Shown here: one piece after another, positions 1 through 10,000 of the stretch
Layout of the letters: the number at the start of each line of letters is the position of its first letter
How positions within the stretch are numbered: position 1 is the first letter of the stretch
Origin: Pomphorhynchus laevis
Taxonomy: Eukaryota; Acanthocephala; Palaeacanthocephala; Echinorhynchida; Pomphorhynchidae
Direction of reading: 5' to 3'
DNA length: 64,000 nt
NCBI GenBank assembly: GCA_012934845.2
Contig: WNNJ02003841.1
Span: forward strand, 62,001-126,000
Translations under genes and position numbers: made by a program
Notes under the pieces: generated by a model
What the model was told of the DNA's origin: nothing
Database searches by the model: none
What the model saw: the letters and a program-made list of their open reading frames with translations, nothing else

Positions 1-1300
1 AAATATATTTTACATAATTAAATAATTAAATCATTATTTAATTACAATATTATAATTTTTGTAATATATTTGTTATTCACTCATACAAATTATTAACTGA
101 TCAAAAAAGAGTTGATAGAATTTTTATTGAAATCGGATTTTCGATAACAAACTGATATCATCAGGATAAAATTATATTATACAGTTTTTATTATATAAAA
201 CAGTTTTCTGTTGTTGTTTTCGTTCACTGTGCTGTTCATTATGAATTTTAGTTTGATATTTTGACCACTCGAGTTAAGTGGCACAATATTAATTGAAGTA
301 AAACCTTTCCTAGAAACCGAATATAATAATTTCTGAGCATTGATTATGTGATATAAAAGCATTTTATTATGAAATAAAAATTTTGTATGAAATACAAACA
401 CGACATCTAAAAATGACCTTAACATCAAAATTTAAAAATATTTATTTATTTAAATATTGATTAATAAATTAAAAATAATAACAAAATGCCAGTTTTCGTT
501 GTCAGCTATTAAATGACGGAAAATTCAATATATGTTCAACAAATATCACATTTCACATATGAAAAATAATGATGATATTATTAGGAAGAATGACAATTCA
601 AACATAAAGTGATAAACACGATGCAAAAATGTCACATTTAATTGTGGTAACCAACCACAATTAAATGAAGATAATTACGATACAATTTCTGCTACCTACT
701 TTAAGATGGCAAAACAAAAATAAACAGATTTTAATATAAATGCATTAGCTTCTGTTTTTATGTAACAGTGGTCATTAGTAATTTAGTTAATGACAGCTGA
801 TATATACAAATGTGTGACATTATATGATATTAATATAAGGATATGATATAATGATATATATATGATATAACATATATAATATATATGATATAATGATTAT
901 ATCATATATATGATATATATGATCTAATTATTACATGATATCAATATAATGTTATATTATAAATTACATAATAAGGTGCTTTAGAAAATAGGTAACGTTG
1001 TTTTATGTCATCATTCATTCAAAAGTTATGATTTAATTAATTAGGAAAAAGGCGAAATTCAAAAATATCTAAAAATCATATACTGCAATCTGTAATATAG
1101 GAAATAGTGTTTAATGATCAATTCTCGTATTAAACATTAACGTTAAGATATCGAATATATTATCAATAGTAGCTTAACGGTTAATACATAACGTTTTAGA
1201 TTGATATCAAAGAGCGTAAATGGCAAATATGTCACAAGTGCTACATATATGCAATCAAAAAGATGCTACCAGCAATGACGTCATAATACGAAAATTAAGT
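1..1300. other. AT-rich stretch without a recognised gene
   Basis: Mostly A/T low-complexity sequence. Positions 838-960 are a dense run of alternating TATA/GATATA words that can fold on itself. The short open frame at 177-428 (minus) has biased, repetitive composition and no similarity I recognise. I see no supported gene. Confidence 0.5.
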
Positions 1301-1305
1301 GATAC

Positions 1306-1496
1306 CTTTTTATGCATTTTCATCACAGTGGATCTCTTCGGATTAGTTCTACGCGATCGCCGTGGTGTTTGCTTACTGACTTCTTCTTTATTATCCTGGA
1401 TATCACTTGCGATAAGCATTTCTTCAATATGCAGAATAATATTCTCCATGACTACATTTACAATGGATACGTCACGAAAGTTTTCGGGTATCCAAC
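1306..1496 (-). CDS. Putative internal exon of an unidentified gene
   Basis: Read on the minus strand, a CAATAG acceptor precedes 1496 and an AAAAAG|GTATCA donor follows 1306. The 191-nt interval is open in one frame: two leading bases, then 63 codons starting WIPENFRDVS and ending in a basic stretch with PRRSRRTNPKRS, which could be a nuclear localisation signal. Base composition is richer and less repetitive than the flanks. It lies downstream of the RSF1-like gene on the same strand, so it could be a later exon of that gene or part of another. I do not recognise the family. The opposite-strand frame at 1220-1534 is also open, which weakens the call. Confidence 0.4.
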
Positions 1497-1764
1497 CTAT
1501 TGCACAAATATGTAGAAAATATAAAACAATATAATTACAAAATCCTCATCAAAAGTAATTTTAGGCATTAATTAATTTTAGGGATTAAGTTACAATTTTG
1601 ACGAAAAGCCCATTTAACAGTGAATTTTTATGTAAATATAATATTATATTTCATGTAATATGAATAAGTTATATCAACAAATGAGGAAGTTTGAATGATA
1701 AGATAATAATGACTATTATGGTATTCATTACAATAGCCAAAACTAGATTTTTTAAAAAATTAAG

Positions 1765-2100
1765 TTTTTATTTAGACAATTCGATTTCATGCCGATTGCC
1801 ATTGAGACTTTAGGGGCTTTTGGGAAGAAGATGGCTTTCTTTATAAAGATGCTAGGAAACGACATCAAAGGAGCGACTGGGGAAGCACGCGCCGCATTCT
1901 TCCTTCGGCAATGCCTTAGTACAGCAATTCAAAGAGGAAACTCTGCGTGCATTATGGAATGCTTGAGTGACCCAGTTACATACCAGATTTTAGTTGATTG
2001 ATCGGCTCAAGCTTTGTAGGATACATCAGACATATCTCAACTTTTATAAACTGTATTTAAAAAACTTGATTTTATAAAAATAAAGTTTGTTCAGGCTACT
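1765..2100 (+). mobile_element. 3' fragment of a LINE-like element (C-terminal domain)
   Basis: The open frame ending at 2001 encodes PIAIETLGAFG, then TGEARAAFFLRQCLSTAIQ and QRGNSACI. The same block ends the longer copy at 44,893-45,700 (PVAVETLGALG, TGERRSTDFLLQRLS, QRGNASCV). This is the C-terminal tail of a reverse-transcriptase family widespread in invertebrate genomes. Only about the last 75 residues remain. A 3' tail with an AATAAA-like signal follows, then a tandem duplication and a hammerhead ribozyme. The class assignment (non-LTR, restriction-like endonuclease type) is inference. Confidence 0.65.
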
Positions 2101-2205
2101 GATTGATCGGCTCAAGCTTTGTAGGATACATCAGACATATCTCAACTTTTATAATCTGTATTTAAAAAACTTGATTTTATAAAAATAAAGTTTGTTCACG
2201 CTACT
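1996..2205 (+). repeat. Two tandem copies of a 105-bp unit
   Basis: Unit 1 runs 1996-2100 and unit 2 runs 2101-2205, differing at only a few bases. Each contains the end of the LINE-like tail and its A-rich segment, and finishes with GCTACTGAT, the first bases of the hammerhead that continues intact only after the second unit. This looks like a duplication of the element 3' end up to the ribozyme. Confidence 0.85.
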
Positions 2206-2240
2206 GATGAGTCCCTTAATGACGAAATACATGTCTAGCG
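2199..2240 (+). ncRNA. Hammerhead ribozyme (type I, minimal stem III)
   Basis: All conserved core pieces are present in order. Stem I is CGCTA (2199-2203) paired with TAGCG (2236-2240). The core CTGATGA is at 2204-2210. Stem II is GTC/GAC (2211-2213 with 2221-2223) around a 7-nt loop, followed by GAAA (2224-2227). Stem III is a 3-bp A/U-rich helix with a 2-nt loop (2227-2234), and the cleavage triplet GTC ends at 2235. Hammerheads with very short stem III are known in Penelope-like elements and in short non-autonomous retroelements, where they process tandem transcripts. Here the ribozyme directly follows a tandem repeat, as expected for that use. Confidence 0.85.
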
Positions 2241-2249
2241 TTGCGTTTC

Positions 2250-3815
2250 AGTTTGTTTACACTTGATTTAAAAGTATTAGATGACCGGGTGCACACGTAA
2301 AGCAAGTATGTGTAGTTTGTTTCCTGTTTTAAACTGGAAACTTTTGAATATATATGGTTAGTGATCACACAACACAAATCAAACTTGTGTAATCACTAAA
2401 AATATAGAGTCGGAAATAACTTATTTATACGAATAATCTGGGATAAATATATGAAATACAATATGTATTTAAATATGTATTTTTACATGTATATAACATA
2501 TGATCATTTAAAAAAACTTGTATATAAAGATTAAAAGCAAATTAGAAAAGTTAACAACGAATTGGTTCGTTATTAATATGTAGTAACTGAACAAGGCTAT
2601 TGCCGAAGGTTTTTACAATAAATTTCGTTTTCGTCAACACTTCTTTGACGGTTCATCATCAAAGACATATAGAAAGAATCCTTTTCAAGCCCCTAGCAAT
2701 CAGCACTTCATTCCAACTTACATAAAAGATGTACAGATTATTTGCTAGCGATTGTTATATTGTATATAAATATCGACTGGCATTAAAAATTGAGGTATTC
2801 ACGATTTTACGAAATAAAAAAATCCTTTTAATTTGCTGATCCTTTTTAATTTTGCAAAAAAGGATCAGCAGTACATTCAAAATATACAAAATTATATATA
2901 GTTTACATTATTATATACATAATACATACAATTATTACAATGTTATTACAATGATTACATTCTATTATTACATTCTCATATACATGGAATGTAATTGTTT
3001 CAGATGATTTTTTACATATGCGCGTAGGCAATTAAGTCGCTCACTTAGGATCGTTTAGTTTATAATGAGAGAGCACTACAACACTGATAGTATTGTGACT
3101 TATGTGGGCGACAAACACGAAGACGATATATGTGTAAAGTACACGATCATATCAAGAAATCTTAACAACATTTCCAATAAATTAAAAACAGAAACAATGG
3201 TAAAAACAAGCCTTTAACAGTTCTAATCTTAGCAAGGAAACGATAAATGAAAAAGGCAATGCTTGATATATTCCGTATTGAAGTTGACAACGTAAAACAA
3301 AAGAATGCTACAAAAATGTGAAAATATCTTGATAAAGCTTAGCGGCGAAGCGTAGTTTGTAAAATATTAAAAAGAATTCATATATTTAGTTTAGTCCACC
3401 ATATATCATCATAATATCAAATTACAATGGGTGATACTTGTCGATGCTTATAAAATAATCATAAACTAAAAATATTGTATAAATTAAATTATTTAAATTA
3501 TACATAAGAGTAATATAATATTATTTAAAAAATACTATAAAAATGTAAATTTTAAAACCTTATATCAGCCTATAAGTAGATTGAATTAGAAGATAGTAAT
3601 TGATTTAACTGTATTTCTTACAAGAGCCAAACTAGATCCTTTTATATGCAAGATTTTGATCCAATAAAGATAGTATTTGTTATTGCAAAGACAAAATATA
3701 GTATAAACGTCTTTGAATATAGCATCTTTGAATAGTTTCGACTGCTTATCGAAAAATAAATATGCTTTTTAATTAAAAAAGATACCAGCAAAAATGTATG
3801 CATTTACAATTTATG
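2250..3815. other. Intergenic AT-rich stretch
   Basis: No supported gene. A small hairpin GTCAA/TTGAC at 2633-2649 is followed on the minus strand by GAAA and is discussed as a possible ribozyme relic. The segment 3,015-3,130 is less AT-rich than its surroundings but shows no convincing frame. Confidence 0.5.
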
Positions 3816-3819
3816 CAAA

Positions 3820-4003
3820 TCACTCAAAATCAGTTTGTGGTATCCGGCAAACACACATTTTTAAACCTTTTAAATTTGCTTCAAAAACTTGTGCATTAAA
3901 AACTTTTATCTTAAAATATTCAGTTATCTTACTTTTAAACTTATTTTGTAGTTGAATATCGGCTACAAGCATTTCAATAAACTTTAAAACAGATTGAGGA
4001 TCA
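3820..4003 (-). CDS. RSF1: RSF1-like exon 6 (apparent last exon)
   Basis: After a 43-nt intron (4004-4046), a TTTAG acceptor keeps the frame and gives DPQSVLKFIEMLVADIQ, parallel to NELAETLALLKAQI of human RSF1. The frame then runs through a lysine-rich tail to a stop ending at 3820. A cryptic donor (AAAAAT|GTGTGT) shortly before the stop leaves open a longer isoform. Confidence 0.72.
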
Positions 4004-7000
4004 CTAAACAGCAATGTAAAAGCAACGTGGATTAGAATAATCATACCTTGCAATAAGATTAATAGGTCTTTGCTCTATAGCAAGATTCTCGTTAAATAGA
4101 CGAACAGAATACTCCGAATCCTGAAAACTATAAATTGTCCAAAAATTATCGACTTTTGGAAAAACACAAAATAGAACTGTCATAAATAGCAAATAGATAT
4201 TAAAATTCAAAATACAGGGTTTGCACATGTTGATTGTAAATAGTAAGCTAATAGATTTTAATAGAAAATTAAATCTATAAATCTTATCTGTATTATACAA
4301 TCAATATGTATATCATATCATATATCATATAGATATATAAATAATATAATCTTATCTATATAATATATCTTATATATAATAATCTTATCTATATCAAAGA
4401 TATATATTATATCTATAGCAAATAGGCATTAAGATTCAAAATACAGGTTTTGCACATGTTGATTATAAATAGTAAGCTAATAGATTTTAATAGAAAATTA
4501 AATCTATAAATCTTATCTATATTATACAATCAATATGTATATCATATCATATATCATATAGATATATAGATAATATAATCTTATATATAATATATCGTAT
4601 ATATAATAATCTTATCTATATCATAGATATATATTATATCTATAGCAAATATGTATTAAGATTCAAAATATAGGTTTTGCACATGTTGATTGTAAATAGT
4701 AAGCTAATAGATATTAATAGAAAATTAAATCTATAAATCTTATCTATATTATACAATCAATGTGTATATCATATCATATAGATATATAGATAATATAATC
4801 TTATCTATATAATATATCTTATCTATAATAATCTTTTCTATATTATACAATCAATGTCAATTCTGACAATCAATGTTTGATCTACAAAAATATAATTTGG
4901 ATAAGTTAAATAGTAAACTAATAGATTTCAAATTCTTAAACTCTGACAATCAATGTTTGATCTACAAATTTATAATATAGATAAGTTCTGTTTGTAAAAC
5001 TTAATACTTGGCTCATAAAACTAGTACGAATTCGATGCGAATTATGCAAAATTTGGGGGGATTTGCTGTCTTTATTCTAGAATCGTTTGTTAACAAACGA
5101 CTTGAATGTGTAAGGCATCAATAATTTGTAAATGCATTATATTTTAAGAAATTAAATTTAATATTAATTTTTTGTAATTATAGATAATGTATTAATTGAT
5201 TAATTAATTGATTTGTATTAATTGATTGGAACAGCAACAAAACATTAACACAAAATTTCCAAACATATTGAATTTGGCAATCTTCTGCAATTAAAAAGCT
5301 CGTAAACTTAAAAAAAATATCAGGTTATTTATTATTACACAACACTTATCGATAATTTTTATATATTTCTTAAAATTCACAACTTTGCCATGAAATGAGT
5401 CGCTAATTATTACTGATGTCTTAAATTTCTTTTAAAAACGGAAATTTAAGATTTTTAAATATAAAAAATATAACTTGATGTTTATAAAGGATTGACTAAA
5501 TTATTTACTACAAAACAATGAAGATTGTTTTGTTTGTAGAAACTACCTGCTTTTAAGCTAAAAAATTATCAAATTTATCCATTTACAAAATAGATAAATT
5601 GATATTTTGTAATGCCTACGTAGTATTTGGTCACTTATCACTCACCTCGAAAAACCAGTAACAGATTCCGTTTTTATCTTTACCAACAGGAGTGCTCCTT
5701 ACGCAATCAGCAGGTTGTTCGCTTAAAAATGTTCGTAACCGGCTATTTTCATCAAGCTGGCAATCTACAACAGTCTAAAAGATGGATCCAGAGTTACTAC
5801 TATTAATAAACAAAAGTCGTGCATATAAAAAGTGAGATTATTCACAAGTTGTTTTTAGTTTATTTAAAAAAAATTAAATATAAAATATATAAAAAATAAA
5901 TATATCAAATAAATATCAAATAAAATATATTTGCCTATAAACAAAAAAGTTGAGCATTAAATTAAATACATTAAAGGCAACAATTACATTAATTAAAAAT
6001 TCAAATGCTAACTACAGTTTTCAACTTATAGTTTATTTTTAATTAATTCAGACAAAAATATAACTTCGCAAGTAAATAATTCTTGAAAGTATCAATTTAT
6101 CAACGTATATCAATTTGTTATCAACTTAGTATCAATATTGATATCAACTTAGTATCAATTTATCAACGTATATTTTTCAACATCTATCTTATCAAGAAAA
6201 TCTGTAAAAACTATTTCTTTATTATTCTATTAATTTATTTATTTACAAATATGATTGTTAAAAATAAACTAAAAACATTCATATTTATGTTAAATACAAA
6301 TCATGATTTTTTTATCGACGATATTTTTATTGGCCAACAATGCGTGTAAAAAATATTGAACTATAATGTATTCTAGTTTTTAATAAACGATAACTTTTTT
6401 ATATTTGATGGTGATTGGGTGTTAATTTGTTTTGTATCAGTACTCTTTACACGATTGATAATTTAACATAAATTTAATTTAATTTTAATTAAAAGTAAAT
6501 TATAAATGACAAAATATAATTATTTTATTAAATTACCACAAAACAAATTCGTAGTTTGAAAAATATCGTGGAGGTAATAAAAATTGTCATACAATTTATA
6601 TTTTTATTCTCTCAGAATAAAAAGAAATTGGGGAATTTGTTCCATTAAATTCATGAAGCCCAAATGCTTTAATATATCGGTGCGTTCAGGATATCAATAG
6701 ATTCAAGCAAAGCAAAGTGTTCCACTGACTACGCATATAATAATCAAATCATATCAAACAAATCATATACGATATTTACAGTATCAATCATAATAATTTA
6801 CAGTATTTGATTTATGTCCGATATTTACAGTATCAATCGGTTCCACTGACTATGCATGTAATTCTTCAAACAACTCATATCCGCTAATGTCAACTCATGT
6901 CCAAAATTTACAGTATCAATCGGCATACGGAGCCTGTAGGCTAAAATATTGTTTTGTCGTAAAGTGAGTCGAAGCGAGGGCGATACATTTCTTAGGGTAT

Positions 7001-10000
7001 ATAACATTATGTCTTATGGTAGACAACAATGTTATATTAGCACAAAAAAGCGCTTTACTTATAAAAACTAGATTTTAATCTATAAACGATATAAATTACC
7101 TTAAGAAGCAATAATCGGGTTTCAGGAGACAAACTTTCATACGATTCAGATTCGTTAAGTTGATCAGCAATATGGCTTAAGCCGTATGTATTTGCAAACT
7201 GCAAAATCGATCATCTAATAATGACATGAGTACTCAAGATTTTTAGAATTACCTTTGAAATGAATTTCAGAACTTTATTTCTTGTAATTGATCTACAAAC
7301 ATGAATACGCTTGAGAAATTGAAAATGAAGTTCCTGCATTCCAAGAGAAGCTTAATGAAAATAAAAGGGTGCTAACAAAAATATATTTTTACAGTTTCTC
7401 ATTTTCAGTTAAATTTAAAAAAATAATATTAGAAATTTATAAATTAAATAATAATTATTAATAATTATTGATAATTATTAATTATTAACAATTATCAAAA
7501 ATAATCATTAATAATTTTTTTTATTAATATTTATATTAAAGTTTAACTTTTAACTGCTTCATGTCTTCTCAAAAAAACTAAAAACGTCGGTTTATATTGC
7601 ATTTATAAGAAAATAAATATGTCATTAATTAAGATGAAATTACATGATTTATTAATTACAAAATCGATTATAAATTTATAATTAATAAATTATAAAATGA
7701 AATTATAAATCGATTATGTTAAAAATTATAAAATCGATTACAAATTGATAAAAGTTAAATTAAAAAATATGATTAATTAAATTAAAAACGTAAATTGTAA
7801 AAAAAATAATTTAATAATAATTGTGTGCTGATTTAATCATTAATTTAAAAAGTATTTATAACACGGAAACAACAGTAAATAATTAACATGTATGAAAAAA
7901 TGTGTGAATACAAGATGATGTTGTGATTTTATTAAATTAAACATTAACATTAATTTGATGTTATATTCGATATCTAATATAATATAGGTCTGAGTATATT
8001 ACGAGAATAAATTAAATATCAAATGAGGTAATTACAAATTATACGTAAATTTAATAAACCGTTTTGCAAAATAATTAAACGATAACATACTTTAAAATTT
8101 TGCAAATAGTTTATGGTCAACTAAACATTAGAATTCTCCAAAGTTATTTAGCTTTTTGTATTTTGATTTAAAACGTTTCTAAATAATTTCAATTTCATTA
8201 ATTAGATTTTCATTTCGAAAATATATAAAGTAATTCATTTAATTAAATTTTCCTTTCGGAAATATATAAATCAATTAAGACAGAATGGGTTTAGACAAGT
8301 AAAATTATTATTTTTGTATAACGCAGTCTTAAATTTAAACAAGTGAAAACTCAGTATCATCAGAGTCATTTTATTCAAAAATTATAAGCTTTCGATACAA
8401 AATACATTTATTTTCTATATTTGTATTTTCTATACAAAATATAGAAAATATATACATATTATGTATATATTTATATTATATTATATATTATTATATATAT
8501 TATGATAATATATTCATAATATATTATAAATATTAAAATGTAGTATAATATCTATAGATAACAGAGATATTTATATATTAAATATATAATTGTATTTAAC
8601 ATATAAAACAAATATATATTAAATACATATTATGTAATATACAAAACAATTATTTAATTTAAATGTGTGATTTATATATTTATTATACACGTTTTCGATT
8701 TTGAACAACGTGCTCAAAACCTTCAAGAATATGAGTTCTTACTAAGGAACAGTTATATAAATTAATATCAAATCAATATATGTTCAATTGTATCTACGAG
8801 ATAATGATGTCTAGATAAATCATGATATTCACAATCGAAGACAAATTAAGTATCTGATGAGATATGCATTATTCTGATGAAATATGGAATAACTAAAATA
8901 GTAATTTATTATTTATTATTTATCCATCCATAGTCGTACATTTATTTCAATCGGGAAATGCTCCACTGTTTGTCCTCTCATCAAAAAGCAATCTATCGAC
9001 TCCTCACTACCATCTTCATACCGTCCTATCTCACTTCTCCCAACCCTCTCTAAACTCATTGAGCGTCTCGTTCGCAAGCAAGTTAATACATATCTCTTTT
9101 CCTCCAACTTGTTCCCCCCTCCCATGTTGCTTTTCGCTCTAATCACTCTACTGAAATTGACTGTCTTAAAGTTTATAACGACTTACTCATATCGCGCGAT
9201 CATAAATTATGTAAATGTCATAGTTTCTCTTGATCTATCGTCTGCTTTTGACATCGTAGATCACTCGATTCTTCTCATCGAATTCGTTATGATTATAGCT
9301 TCTCTTTACCCACTATATCACGGTTTTCTTCATATCTATCAAACCGTACATTTCGCTTATGTTCTAACTCTTCTCTCTCCCATCCTTCTTTCATACCGTC
9401 CGGTGTTCCACAAGGCTCCGTATTAGACCCTATGCTTTTATCTCTTCTTCTCGGTGATTTGTCTACGATTTCTCATAAATTAAACTTCCATGTTATGCAA
9501 TATGCTGATGACATTCTCATCTATGCTCATGCACCTGTTTATCGTATTCACGATCTTAGTGTTTCTGCTTCCGACTGTCTTGTCTCAATTTCCAATAATT
9601 TTTCTTCTCTTCGCCTTTCTCTGAATCATGATAAATCCAAAATTATGTGGATCCTACCTCGACGCCTCGGCTTCAAACCTCCCTTCGTATCATTAAATTC
9701 TACAATTCTTCCTATCGTTGACAATCTCATTTTCTAGGCTTCCATTTCGACAACCGACTTTCACTTAAACCTTTCGTTAGAGATAAAGTACGCTCATATA
9801 CCTTGATTCACTGTAACCTCCGTCAAATTCGCAGATTGATCGAGTTCCCTTCTTGTATGACTCTCATATCTTCTCTCCTTTTTTCTAGACTTGATTATTG
9901 TCTTAGTCTATTTTCCAACTCACCTAAATCCACTCTTCTTCCCCTACAACGCATCGTCAACGCAGCTGTCCGAATTCTCCTCCGTCTTCGTCGTTTTGAT

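Noticed and set aside
1220-1534. 104-codon plus-strand frame
   Set aside because: It overlaps a minus-strand frame with proper splice signals and more protein-like composition. The plus frame shows no motif.
6825-7007. 60-codon minus-strand frame
   Set aside because: It lies over locally duplicated intron sequence and has no similarity to a protein.
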